Shown piece by piece: positions 17,211 through 25,618 of a stretch of DNA of 64,000 nucleotides. Source of the stretch: Streptomyces dioscori (GTDB lineage: Bacteria; Actinomycetota; Actinomycetes; Streptomycetales; Streptomycetaceae). The stretch is taken from assembly GCF_003024195.1 (NCBI RefSeq), contig NZ_KZ679038.1, forward strand, positions 248,001-312,000, in the 5' to 3' direction. Both the position numbers and the translations under genes were made by a program. Numbering within the stretch: position 1 is the first letter of the stretch; every line of letters starts with the position of its first letter. Under the pieces are notes generated by a model that saw only the letters and a program-made list of their open reading frames with translations, made no database searches and was not told the origin of the DNA.

Positions 17211-18218
17211 ATGCCCGACTTCATCCGTCAGCATCTACGCAGATTCACCACCTCGGTCGAGCAGTCCGACGCGCTCTCTCCGGCGCAGCGGGCGTCTCTC
17301 CTCCGGGGGTACGAGGAGGCGCTCGTGAACGAGGCGCCGCCGCGACTGGTCCTCATCGGCCAGGCCGGGGTCGGCAAGTCCAAGACCATCAACGCCCTGT
17401 TCAACGCGGGCCAGGAGGTCGGCCACAGCAGGGCCACCACCGACCGGGCCTGGACGATCCCGGTCCAGCAGGTCAGCGGGAGCCACGGAACCCTGGAGGT
17501 CGTGGACATGCCGGGCATCGGCGACGACATCGCCAACTACCGGCGCTACCTCGACCTGTACCGCGAGATCCTGCCGACGGCAGATGCCGTCGTGTGGATC
17601 CACGCGGCCAAGGACCGGACGGTGCAACTCGTCCAGCAGGCGCTGAAGGACCTCTTCGGGCCCAGCCCGGAACTCGTCGGTCGGTTGGTCTTCGGGCTCA
17701 ACAAGGCCGACGAAATGGGTCCTCACGACTGGAACACCCGCGCGAACCTGCCCTCGGAGCTCCAGCGGGCCGCGTTACTGGACCGGGAAGGAGCGTTCAC
17801 CCGCAGCATCGCGCAGACCCTGCCCGCCTGGCGGGGCCGGGCGGTGTCGTACGCCGCACTGCACCACTACAACCTGACGGCGCTGTTCAAGGAGATGATG
17901 TACGCGGTCCCCGAGCAGCGCCGATGGGTCCTGGAGCAGCGGATGGACCTGGCGGACTTCACGGCACTCGTGGACCGCAAGCTGCTGCGGGCCGCCCAGG
18001 CACGCACCCTGGCCGAGGTCCCGGCCGCGACTCCCGAGGCGCCGACCGGGGCCCCCGCACCGGCACCGGGTCTGCGAGAGCGGCCGAACCCCGAGCGGCC
18101 ACGGTCCGTCGACGAGGCGCTCGCGGCGCTGTCGGACGTCCAGTGGCAGGAGTTGCAGACGGATCGGGCACGGTTCCAGGAGTTCGTCCGGCGCGTGGAG
18201 CGGGAGATGGGCCGATGA
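17211..18218 (+). CDS. Era/IRG-like GTPase
   Basis: A 335-aa P-loop GTPase. G1 is GQAGVGKSK (residues 50-58), G3 is DMPG near 99 and G4 is NKAD at 164-167, so guanine specificity is supported. The region after G1 (TTDRAW) supplies the G2 Thr. The C-terminal third (after about 250) has a Pro/Ala-rich linker and then a helical end (SVDEALAALSDVQWQELQTD). No membrane helix is seen. The ATG follows GGGAGGAC; an upstream in-frame ATG at 17112 is possible but lacks a site. One TTA codon (17775-17777) is present. The gene overlaps the next start by four bases, so the two products should be made together. Dynamin-like, septation and conflict-system GTPases all share this core; the role is unknown. 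Confidence 0.85.
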   Translation: MPDFIRQHLRRFTTSVEQSDALSPAQRASLLRGYEEALVNEAPPRLVLIGQAGVGKSKTINALFNAGQEVGHSRATTDRAWTIPVQQVSGSHGTLEVVDMPGIGDDIANYRRYLDLYREILPTADAVVWIHAAKDRTVQLVQQALKDLFGPSPELVGRLVFGLNKADEMGPHDWNTRANLPSELQRAALLDREGAFTRSIAQTLPAWRGRAVSYAALHHYNLTALFKEMMYAVPEQRRWVLEQRMDLADFTALVDRKLLRAAQARTLAEVPAATPEAPTGAPAPAPGLRERPNPERPRSVDEALAALSDVQWQELQTDRARFQEFVRRVEREMGR

Positions 18219-18514
18219 ACGCCGCACCCGAACCGGGCGAGTTCGATTCCATCGTGAACGCGCTGCGCGTCGTCATGCGGGAGCAGGAGGAGAACCTGCG
18301 GGAGATCGACCGGATGTCCGAGGTCTCCTTCCGGCTCTGGCTCAACAGTGTCGCGGGACGTATCGCGAAGGCCGCCGGTGTCTCGCTGGCGCGCATGCAC
18401 GCCTACCTCGGTGATCTGACGACGATCCTGACCAACGCCAGGTCGACGCTGAGGCGTTCGTACCACGACGAGTACCGACGGGCACGCCGTGTACCGCCGA
18501 CCTCGGCCGGCTGA
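18215..18514 (+). CDS. Small helical protein with EVSFRxW motif
   Basis: A 99-aa, entirely helical, charged protein. I recognise no named family. Residues 28-42 read L-x-E-I-x-R-x-x-E-V-S-F-R-x-W, and the same pattern recurs in the next gene's product. After it comes an amphipathic stretch (AGRIAKAAGVSLARMHAYLG) and a basic C-terminus (RRSYHDEYRRARRV). The start codon overlaps the GTPase stop (ATGA), which argues for a stoichiometric partner of the GTPase. The frame continues upstream through the GTPase gene in another register, but that part is only a shadow. Confidence 0.75.
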   Translation: MNAAPEPGEFDSIVNALRVVMREQEENLREIDRMSEVSFRLWLNSVAGRIAKAAGVSLARMHAYLGDLTTILTNARSTLRRSYHDEYRRARRVPPTSAG

Positions 18515-18534
18515 CCGATCAGGAGGAACACACC

Positions 18535-18966
18535 ATGGCGTGGGTCGAGTTCGCTTTTCCCCGGTGCCCGGCCTGCTCCCGCTCCTGGGCCGTCAGCCGC
18601 CACCATGGCTGCCCCACGGCTGAGGCGGTGGGGCACGGCGGTGGTCTTGAGATCGATCCGGACCGGTCACGGGTGCGGTGCACGGGCTGCCGACGCGGCT
18701 GGGGGGTGTGGGAGACACGCTTCCACTGTTCCTGTGGCCGTCGGTTCGAGGCACACGAGGTGGAGGAGGCGGTGCGGGAGGTCATCCGCGTGGCATCGCT
18801 CCTGGCGCGGGTACTGACACAGCAGGCGCGTGACCTGGCCGAGATCCGCCGGGCGGGCGAGGTGTCGTTCCGGGCGTGGGTGAGCCGGTTCACGGACGCG
18901 GTGGCCGGCTCGCTCGGAGCGATGGCAGGCCGGGTCGTGGGCAGTCTGCTGCGGGCCTTGGACTGA
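18535..18966 (+). CDS. Zinc-ribbon protein with EVSFRxW motif
   Basis: A 143-aa protein. The N-terminal half holds Cys pairs typical of zinc ribbons: C11-x2-C14, C26, C49-x2-C52 and C65-x-C67, with His nearby. The C-terminal half is helical and repeats the neighbour's motif at residues 101-115 (EVSFRAW at 109-115), ending in a weakly hydrophobic Gly/Ala-rich helix (VAGSLGAMAGRVVGSLLRAL) that could touch a membrane. It follows the 99-aa gene by 20 bp with an AGGAGG site. The shared motif suggests both proteins bind the same partner, plausibly the GTPase. The family is not recognised. Confidence 0.78.
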   Translation: MAWVEFAFPRCPACSRSWAVSRHHGCPTAEAVGHGGGLEIDPDRSRVRCTGCRRGWGVWETRFHCSCGRRFEAHEVEEAVREVIRVASLLARVLTQQARDLAEIRRAGEVSFRAWVSRFTDAVAGSLGAMAGRVVGSLLRALD

Positions 18967-19275
18967 GGCGAGAGCAGCAGCCGGTGGACCGGTGCGCGAT
19001 GCCCGTACGTCCCTCGCGGACTTCGGGCTCGCGCATCCCCATCCGTCAAGCAGTGCCCGTCCGGGAAGATGTTTTTCCGCCAATGTGAAGTCGCGCTCCA
19101 CCTGTGGTGAATGCTTCTTGCGCCGATCCGGGGCGCGATGAAGCATGGATGACCGGGCTGCGGCGGAACAGCGGATTCGGGCGGACGGGCTCACCTCACT
19201 CCTTCCTTTCGTCGGACACATGCGTGCGCGCCCCGAAGCGGCCGGATGATGCCGGCGATCTGTCTGGAGGTTCTC
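18967..19275. other. Non-coding gap before FAD monooxygenase gene
   Basis: This stretch holds the hairpin listed separately and, further right, lower-GC sequence including TTTTTCCGCCAATGTGAAG. No convincing open frame was found. A promoter for the monooxygenase-transporter pair should be here, but I could not place one confidently. Confidence 0.55.
19112..19145 (+). terminator. Interrupted hairpin after zinc-ribbon gene
   Basis: TGCTTC-TT-GCGCC and GGCGC-GAT-GAAGCA pair with one internal bulge around a small loop. Placed about 145 bases past the stop; a terminator or an operator for the next gene. Confidence 0.45.
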
Positions 19276-20709
19276 GTGTACGAGTCTGCCGCCCGAGTGT
19301 TCGCCCGCCTCAGCACCGACGAGCCCCTCAGGAGAACCCGGACCCTGATGGACAGGGCCGTGGTGCTCGGCGGGAGTCTCGCCGGGCTGCTGGCCGCTCG
19401 GGTGCTCTCCGACCATGCCGAGAGCGTGGTGGTCGTCGAGCGGGACTCCCTGCCGCCGGCCGCCGCCGCACGGCCGGGCACCCCGCACGACGGGCAGTTG
19501 CACACCCTGATGCACGGCGGTCGGATGCAACTCCAGCGGCTGTTCCCGGGCTTCGAGGACGAGGCCAGGGCGGGCGGCGCGATCGTGTCGTCGCCGTACA
19601 CCATCCGGGCCTATGCGGACGGCGTCCCGAAGGTCAGCGACGGCTCGATGGGACTGATCTCCAGCAGCAGGCCGTTCCTGGAGGCACTGGTACGCCGCCG
19701 CACCCTGGCCCTGCCGAACGTGAAGGTGCTCACCTGCCGTGCGATCGGCCTGGAGTTCCGGGGCGAGGCGGTCAGTGGGGTGCGGTGCGGCCCGGTCACT
19801 CGCCCCGGCACCGCGGCCGCTGGTGGCTCCGGTTCCGGCGAGTGGGTCGAGGACGCCGACTTCGTCGTCGACGCCATGGGGCGTGCGAGCAAGCTGGGTG
19901 ACTGGCTGGAGAAGGCCGGCTGGGAGCGGCCCGCGATGCGCCGGATGGCCATCGACATCGATTACGCGACCGGCTACTTCCGGCGTACCACGAGCGACCC
20001 CGAGCTGGCCGCGGCCATCGCCTACCGCACTCCCACCCCGACCCCGCCCCGGGTGGCGAGCGGCGCCATCACCGCGATCGAGGGGGACCGCTGGCTGATC
20101 ACCCTGGCCAACTACGGTAAGCAGCCGCCGATCCGGGACGTGGACGAGTTCCGGAAGCTGTGCGGTGAGCTGCCGCCCGTGTACCGCGAGGCGGTCGAGG
20201 GCGAACAGCTCGGCGACATCCTCACCTACCACCAGGCCGACAGCCGCCGCCGCGACTACCACCTGCTCAAACGGTTCCCGGCGCGGCTGATCAGCGTGGG
20301 TGACGCGGTCGCCTCGTTCAACCCGATCTACGGACAGGGCATGTCGTCGGCGGCCCTGCACGCGTCCGCCCTCTCGCACCACCTGCGGTCGGCGCCGGAC
20401 CTGCGCGGCCCCGCACATGCCTTCTTCGCCGACCAGCGTGTCGTGGTGGACGCGGCCTGGCAGATATCCTCCTCCGCCGACCTGGCCCGTCACGACGTGC
20501 AGGGGCCCTACCCACGCGGCTACCGCCTCACGAAATGGTTCGCCGAGCAGATCGCCGAGGCCTCCATCACGGACCGGGAGGTCGCCGTGCGGTTCAACTC
20601 CGTGACCTATATGCGCAGTCATCCCAGTTCCCTGGCGGCTCCCGCCACGCTGCTGCGCGCACTGCGGGTGAACCGCTCGTCCAGGAAGCCGCAGCGCGAG
20701 AGGGGTTAG
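19276..20709 (+). CDS. FAD-dependent monooxygenase/oxidoreductase
   Basis: About 477 aa. VVLGGSLAGLLAARVL is the N-terminal FAD Rossmann loop, followed by an acidic strand end (VVVVERD). DGQLHTLMHGGRMQLQRLFPG resembles the substrate-side segment of PheA/TfdB-group flavoproteins, and GDAVASFNPIYGQGMS is the second FAD motif (GD) of aromatic hydroxylases and geranylgeranyl-reductase-like enzymes. The GTG is chosen because GGAGG lies five bases before it; ATG 19246 is an alternative. The next gene, an MMPL transporter, starts five bases after the stop. Oxidation of a hydrophobic substrate and its export by the neighbour is a reasonable inference. Confidence 0.85.
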   Translation: MYESAARVFARLSTDEPLRRTRTLMDRAVVLGGSLAGLLAARVLSDHAESVVVVERDSLPPAAAARPGTPHDGQLHTLMHGGRMQLQRLFPGFEDEARAGGAIVSSPYTIRAYADGVPKVSDGSMGLISSSRPFLEALVRRRTLALPNVKVLTCRAIGLEFRGEAVSGVRCGPVTRPGTAAAGGSGSGEWVEDADFVVDAMGRASKLGDWLEKAGWERPAMRRMAIDIDYATGYFRRTTSDPELAAAIAYRTPTPTPPRVASGAITAIEGDRWLITLANYGKQPPIRDVDEFRKLCGELPPVYREAVEGEQLGDILTYHQADSRRRDYHLLKRFPARLISVGDAVASFNPIYGQGMSSAALHASALSHHLRSAPDLRGPAHAFFADQRVVVDAAWQISSSADLARHDVQGPYPRGYRLTKWFAEQIAEASITDREVAVRFNSVTYMRSHPSSLAAPATLLRALRVNRSSRKPQRERG

Positions 20710-20714
20710 CCGAC

Positions 20715-22952
20715 GTGTTCGCCGCACTGGCCCGACTCGCCCGCCGCCGCAGCCGACTTGTGCTGTACCTCTCCGGAGTCCTGTTCGTCGTCGCGGGCGC
20801 GCTCGGCGGGAGCGTGCTCCAGGAGCTGTCCGCCGGAGGGTTCGTCGACGACTCGACGGAGTCGGCGAGAACCTCGAAGGCGATGGACGACCGGTTCGGG
20901 GCGGGTGCCCCGGACCTCGTCCTCCTGGTCTCCGACGAGCGAGGGGTGGACTCCCCCGCCGTCACCGCCGCGGGTGCCCGGCTCACCACGCAGATGGCCC
21001 GTGAACCCGGGGTCGAAGGGGCCGTCTCCTACTGGTCGTTGGGCAAGGCCGAGCCGCTGCGCGGGAAGGACGGGCGGCAGGCCCTCGTGATGGCCCGGCT
21101 CTCCGGCGACGAGGACCAGGTGCAGGACACCTTCGAACGGCTGGAAACCCGCTACCGGCACACACCCCAGGGGCTGGACGTCCAGGTGGGCGGCAACGCC
21201 CTCGCCGACAAGGAGATGTCCGAGACCACGGAGAAGGACCTCCTCAAGATAGAGGCGGTGACCTTCCCGGTCCTGCTGATCGTGATGCTGTTCGTGTTCC
21301 GCAGTGTGGTGGCCGCCCTGGTGCCACTGCTGGTAAGCGGGCTGACGATCCTGTCCGTCCTGCTGGTCATCCGTGTCCTGACCCTGTTCACCGAGGTCTC
21401 CGCGCTGGCGAGCAACGTGGCCACGGGGCTGGGTCTCGGCCTCGCCATCGACTACAGCCTGATCCTCATCAAGCGCTACCGGGAGGAACGGGACCGAGGC
21501 GCCGGGACCGACCAGGCGCTCACCCTGATGCTGCGTACGGCGGGCCGTACCGTGCTGTTCTCCTCGGTGACGGTCACCCTCGCGCTCGCCGCTCTGCTGG
21601 TGTTCCCGTTCTACTACCTGCGCTCGTTCGCGTACGCCGGCATCCCGACCGCCCTGCTCGCCGCGCTCGTCTCTCTCACCTTCCTGCCCGCGCTCCTGAA
21701 GGTGCTGGACCACCGCATCGAGAAGGGGCGGCTTCCCGGCCGCCGGTCCGCGAAGGCCCGGACACGTGGAAGCGGCGGACAGGCGGCCGGGGAACCCATG
21801 GCCGGGAGACACACGGCCGAGGAGGGATTCTGGCACCGGCTCGCGATGGGTGTCATGCGGTTCCCGCTGCCGGTCGCCGGTGCCGTCGTCGCGCTTCTGC
21901 TGCTGCTCGGCGCACCCTTCCTCGGTCTGCGGCTGAGCCTGCCGGACGAACGGGTGCTCCCTGCCGACAGCCAGGCCCGGCAGGTGGGCGGTGTCCTCCG
22001 GGACAACTTCCGAGCGCAGGAGACCCAGGCCCTCAACGTGGTCCTCAGCGACACACCGGCGCCCGGCGCCCGTCAGGTGGCCCCGTACGCCGAGCGGCTG
22101 TCCGGGCTCGACGGGGTGGCGCGGGTCGACAGCGAAGCCGGGACCTTCGCCGGAGGCCGGCTCGTCCAACCGCCGTCGGTCCACTCCGCGCGGTTCGGCG
22201 CCGAGGACAGCACCTACCTGTCCGTGGTGCCGCGCGACCAGTCGATGTCGGAGCAGGGCCGGCAGTTGGTGGCACATGTACGAGGCCTCCCGGCCCCGTA
22301 CGCCGTGCAGGTGGGCGGGCCCGCGGCGGAGCTGACCGACTCCATCGCCTCGATGAACGCCCGGCTGCCGGCCGCTCTCGCCGTGATCGCGGTCAGCTCC
22401 TTCGTGGTGCTGTTCCTGTTCACCGGCAGTCTGCTGCTCCCGCTCAAGGCGCTGGTCCTCAACTGCCTGAGTCTGAGCGCCACGCTGGGCGTGCTCGTGT
22501 GGGGGTTCCAGGAGGGCCATCTGCAGGGTGTCGTCGGGGACTTCGTGGTGACGGACTCGATCACCTGGACCGTGCCGCTGCTGTTGTTCTGCCTCGCGTT
22601 CGGGCTGTCGATGGACTACGAGGTGTTCCTGCTGTCCCGTATCAAGGAGGAGTACGACAGAACCGGCGACAACACCGCGGCGGTGGCCCGGGGACTCGAA
22701 CGCACCGGCTCGATGATCACGGCCGCGGCGGTGCTGATCTCCATCGTGTTCCTGGGTTTCCTCATCTCGGGCATCGTCTATCTCAAGGCGATCGGACTCG
22801 GACTGGCGCTGGCGGTCCTGATGGACGCCACGCTGGTACGGGGCCTTCTGGTGCCCGCGTTCATGCGGCTGGTCGGGAGAGGCAACTGGTGGGCGCCGAA
22901 GCCACTGCGGGCGCTGCACGCCAGGGCAGGGCTGCGTGAACGCGGGCCGTGA
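20715..22952 (+). CDS. MMPL/RND-family transporter
   Basis: A 745-aa membrane protein with the two-fold MMPL layout: helix 1 near residues 15-35, a large extracytoplasmic loop, a bundle of five helices (about 190-330), a cytosolic linker, helix 7, a second loop, then five more helices (about 550-720). LGLAIDYSLILIKRYREER and FGLSMDYEVFLLSRIKEEYD are the duplicated helix-4 motifs with the proton-relay Asp-Tyr. MMPL proteins export lipids or large secondary metabolites. The GTG follows GAGAGGGG. Co-transcription with the flavin monooxygenase is nearly certain from the spacing. Confidence 0.92.
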   Translation: MFAALARLARRRSRLVLYLSGVLFVVAGALGGSVLQELSAGGFVDDSTESARTSKAMDDRFGAGAPDLVLLVSDERGVDSPAVTAAGARLTTQMAREPGVEGAVSYWSLGKAEPLRGKDGRQALVMARLSGDEDQVQDTFERLETRYRHTPQGLDVQVGGNALADKEMSETTEKDLLKIEAVTFPVLLIVMLFVFRSVVAALVPLLVSGLTILSVLLVIRVLTLFTEVSALASNVATGLGLGLAIDYSLILIKRYREERDRGAGTDQALTLMLRTAGRTVLFSSVTVTLALAALLVFPFYYLRSFAYAGIPTALLAALVSLTFLPALLKVLDHRIEKGRLPGRRSAKARTRGSGGQAAGEPMAGRHTAEEGFWHRLAMGVMRFPLPVAGAVVALLLLLGAPFLGLRLSLPDERVLPADSQARQVGGVLRDNFRAQETQALNVVLSDTPAPGARQVAPYAERLSGLDGVARVDSEAGTFAGGRLVQPPSVHSARFGAEDSTYLSVVPRDQSMSEQGRQLVAHVRGLPAPYAVQVGGPAAELTDSIASMNARLPAALAVIAVSSFVVLFLFTGSLLLPLKALVLNCLSLSATLGVLVWGFQEGHLQGVVGDFVVTDSITWTVPLLLFCLAFGLSMDYEVFLLSRIKEEYDRTGDNTAAVARGLERTGSMITAAAVLISIVFLGFLISGIVYLKAIGLGLALAVLMDATLVRGLLVPAFMRLVGRGNWWAPKPLRALHARAGLRERGP

Positions 22953-22992
22953 CCGGGAAAAGGAGGCAACTCCCCAGCTCACGGCCCGCGTT
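22939..22992. terminator. Bidirectional terminator between convergent genes
   Basis: AACGCGGGCCGTGA and TCACGGCCCGCGTT form a perfect 14-bp stem with a 26-base loop. The left arm includes the transporter stop codon. It separates the + strand genes from the long - strand cluster. Confidence 0.72.
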
Positions 22993-23035
22993 GACTCATC
23001 AGCGGGGAGCCCCTCAATGCAGGGTGCCCCGTTAC

Positions 23036-23605
23036 TCAGTCCCGCGCCTGTTCCACGCGCCGCCCGGCTGCCTCTTCCTCTGCCCGGGCCCGCGTCTCCG
23101 CCTCCGCCTCCGCCTCCGCCTTCAGCAGGGCGTTGGGGGTGATCTCGATGTAGGCCGCCTCCTCGTAGACCGTGGCCACCGTACGGTCGTAGAGCTTGCG
23201 GCCCGCCCCGTACGCGCCCGCGATGATCCGCGCGGCTGCCGGTTTCTCCTCGTCCGGCAGGATGCGCGCCGTGCACGCGAGGACCGCGCCCTTCGGCTTG
23301 CCCCGGATGTTGGACGGCGCGAACAGGACCTGCGGGTTGTTCCGCATGCGCCGCACCTTCCAGGAGTCGCAGCCGGTCCGCAGATAGGCCCGGCCGTCCT
23401 TGAGGCCGAACCACATCGCCGACGGTACGGCGTCACCGCTGCGCTTGTAGGTGACGAGCAGGGCGAAGCGGCGCCGCTTGAACTGCCGCAGATCCCCCGG
23501 TCCTTCGGGCGTCTCCGTGACGTGCCAGGTCACCGGGTCCCGCCAGGAGTCGTACATGCGCAGGACCCGTTCTTCCCACCATTCCTTGCTCAGCAGACGC
23601 GGCAC
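23036..23605 (-). CDS. Flavin/F420-type (PPOX split-barrel) oxidoreductase
   Basis: A 189-aa protein of the pyridoxamine-5'-phosphate-oxidase-like split-barrel fold. RRFALLVTYKRSGDAVPSAMWFGLKDGRAYLRT is the typical first beta-hairpins, and WKVRRMRNNPQVLFAPSNIRGKPKG the cofactor-phosphate segment seen in actinobacterial F420- or FMN-dependent members. The C-terminus ends in a repetitive KAEAEAEAETRARAEEEA coiled-coil tail caused by a hexamer repeat in the DNA. The GTG start has a GGAAGGAAGG site. It is the last gene of the - strand operon, 28 bp after the zinc-type reductase, and probably a reductive tailoring enzyme. Confidence 0.8.
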   Translation of the reverse strand: MPRLLSKEWWEERVLRMYDSWRDPVTWHVTETPEGPGDLRQFKRRRFALLVTYKRSGDAVPSAMWFGLKDGRAYLRTGCDSWKVRRMRNNPQVLFAPSNIRGKPKGAVLACTARILPDEEKPAAARIIAGAYGAGRKLYDRTVATVYEEAAYIEITPNALLKAEAEAEAETRARAEEEAAGRRVEQARD

Positions 23606-23633
23606 GTGTGCCTTCCTTCCTTGTCGGCGCTGT

Positions 23634-24659
23634 TCAGGCGCGGGCGCCCAGGTCTTCGGGGAGCAGCACCACGCGGCCCGGAGCGCCGGTGCCCTCGCGG
23701 CTCTCGCGGCCCTCCAGCAGGCGGTGGGCGCGGGCGGCCTCGGTCAGCGGAAGCCTGGCGCGGACCCTGCCGTTGAGGCGGCCTCGCGCCAGTTCGCGGT
23801 TGATGTCCTCGGCTGCTTCGGCGAGTTCGGCCGCGGACGCGTTGCTGATGACGAAGCCGCGCACGCTGATGTCCCGGGTGTACACGGCTCCGACGGGCAG
23901 CACGGCGCGTACCCGGAGCCCGGCCGAGAGCACGACGCGGCCGCCCTGCGCGAGCAGCGGGACGGTGGTCTCGAAGTCGTGGTGTCCGGAGCAGTCCCAG
24001 AGCACGTCCACTCCGCCGGGCGCCAGGTCACGGACGGCCTCGGGTGTCTTCGGGTCGTCGCGGTCGAGGACGTGGTCGGCTCCGCAGGCGTGGCACCACT
24101 CGGCGTTCTCGGCCCGGTCGACGACGATGACGCGCGCGCCGGCCGTGGCCGCGAGCTGGACGACCGCGCTGCCGACGCCGCCTCCGCCGCCCTGGACGAG
24201 GATCGTCTCGCCCTCCTGGAGGCGGGCGGTGCGGAACAGGCCGAGATGCGCGGTGGCCGCCGTGTGCAGGACGGCCACCGCGCGCTCCGGGGCGACTCCG
24301 GCGGGCAGAGGATACAGCCGGTCCACCGGGACGGCGGCGTACTGGGCGAACGAGCCCTGTCTGCCGTCGTGGCCGAGGCTGTTGGACCACACGCGGTCGC
24401 CGACGGCGAACGGGCCCGCGGGCACCGCGACGGTACCGGCCAGGTCCCGCCCGATCACGAAGGGAAAGGGCACCTCGGTCGCGTACGCACCGGAGCGGAC
24501 GAAGGTGTCGACGTGGTTGACGGCCACCGCGTCGACCCGCACGAGTACTTCGTCCGGGCCGGGGACGGGCCGGGGCAGCCGGCCCACACGGATGTCGTCC
24601 GCGCCGCCGAAGCCCGTGACGTAGGCCGCCGTCATGTCGGCGTTCACTGCTTCCCTCAT
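23634..24659 (-). CDS. MDR-superfamily NADPH:quinone-type oxidoreductase
   Basis: A 341-aa medium-chain dehydrogenase/reductase. The N-terminal GroES-like fold has FVIGRDLAGTVAVPAG and VGDRVWSNSLGHDG. The Rossmann part has LVQGGGGGVGSAVVQLAATAGARVIVV, the AxxGGVG pattern of quinone reductases. Catalytic zinc ligands of alcohol dehydrogenases are absent, so it is a zinc-free enoyl/quinone reductase type. The ATG overlaps the UbiA-type gene's stop (ATGA), coupling the two. In the cluster it may reduce an enone or quinone in the final product. Confidence 0.88.
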   Translation of the reverse strand: MREAVNADMTAAYVTGFGGADDIRVGRLPRPVPGPDEVLVRVDAVAVNHVDTFVRSGAYATEVPFPFVIGRDLAGTVAVPAGPFAVGDRVWSNSLGHDGRQGSFAQYAAVPVDRLYPLPAGVAPERAVAVLHTAATAHLGLFRTARLQEGETILVQGGGGGVGSAVVQLAATAGARVIVVDRAENAEWCHACGADHVLDRDDPKTPEAVRDLAPGGVDVLWDCSGHHDFETTVPLLAQGGRVVLSAGLRVRAVLPVGAVYTRDISVRGFVISNASAAELAEAAEDINRELARGRLNGRVRARLPLTEAARAHRLLEGRESREGTGAPGRVVLLPEDLGARA

Positions 24660-25606
24660 GCCAGTACGAAGGCGAGTGCCAGGCCCAGGCAGCCCAGGTC
24701 GACCGAGCTGAGCCCGATGAACCTCGCCTTGCGCCACTCTTCCTTTCCGGCGCCGAAGTAGAGCTGTACGGCGTGCAGGACGACGACCGGCACGACCGTC
24801 AGGGCGAGCAGCGGGTCGAACCGGGTGGTGGTGAACAGCAGGGTCAGCAGGGTGACGCCGGCGACGAAGAGCAGGGACAGGAACACCTTGAACGCCCCGA
24901 GGGGCAGCAGCACGGCCATGGTGTGCCGGGACACCTCGGCATCGCCCTCTTTGTCGGAGGCGTTCCCGTAGGACACGATCAGCAGGAACCACACCGCCAC
25001 GAGGGCCGCGGTGAACAGCGCTTCGGCGGTGACATGGCCGGCGACCAGCCAGTACGGCACCAGGCCGATGCAGCCGATGACGTAGAAGATGGTGACTTCG
25101 AGTCCGCCCGGCAGATAGCTGAGCTTCAGTCCGGTCGAGTACTGCACCGAGGCGATCTGGCCCACGAGCATCACCAGCACGGCTGCCAGCGGCGCTTTGC
25201 CGTCCAGCGTGAACACGGCGATGAGCCCGGCCGCGACCGCGATCACCCACATCACGACGCCGAACCGGACCGCCTCCGCCTCCGTCAGCACCCCGGTGAG
25301 CAGCGGCTTCTTGGCCACGGTGCCGGGCGGCCGGCCCGCGTAGTTGCGGGCGTCGCTGCCGTCGCGGAAACCGCCGAGGTCGTCGGCGGCTCCCCCGCTC
25401 CACTGGGTGGCGAGCACCATCAGCAGGAGCAGGGCGAGCGCGGGCGCGGTGTCACGTCCCACATGGCCGTCCAGGCGCAGCAGGAGCAGGGCGAGGATCC
25501 AACCGTAGGCATGGTGATAGATCCGGACCTTGCCCAGCCGGACGTATCCCATGGCCTTCGAGGCCGTTGAGCTCTTGGTGGCCTCGGACGCGCTGGTGGC
25601 TGTCAT
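24656..25606 (-). CDS. UbiA-family prenyltransferase-like membrane protein
   Basis: A 316-aa integral membrane protein with about eight helices. The two Asp-rich loops of UbiA enzymes are recognisable: GGAADDLGGFRDGSDARNY and YGNASDKEGDAEVSRHT, both altered from the classical NDxxD and DxxxD. UbiA proteins transfer polyprenyl diphosphates to aromatic rings or, in variants, cyclise terpenes. In a cluster that makes an aminohydroxybenzoate, prenylation of that ring is a natural guess, but the altered first motif leaves the activity open. ATG with GAGGGAG upstream; 12 bp after the adenylating-enzyme gene. Confidence 0.82.
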   Translation of the reverse strand: MTATSASEATKSSTASKAMGYVRLGKVRIYHHAYGWILALLLLRLDGHVGRDTAPALALLLLMVLATQWSGGAADDLGGFRDGSDARNYAGRPPGTVAKKPLLTGVLTEAEAVRFGVVMWVIAVAAGLIAVFTLDGKAPLAAVLVMLVGQIASVQYSTGLKLSYLPGGLEVTIFYVIGCIGLVPYWLVAGHVTAEALFTAALVAVWFLLIVSYGNASDKEGDAEVSRHTMAVLLPLGAFKVFLSLLFVAGVTLLTLLFTTTRFDPLLALTVVPVVVLHAVQLYFGAGKEEWRKARFIGLSSVDLGCLGLALAFVLA

Positions 25607-25618
25607 ACGAACGCTCCC

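Noticed and set aside
23634-25403. Single 589-aa reading that would join the reductase to upstream sequence
   Set aside because: The first 240 residues lie over the UbiA-type gene in another frame; the reductase fold begins at the ATG overlapping the UbiA stop.
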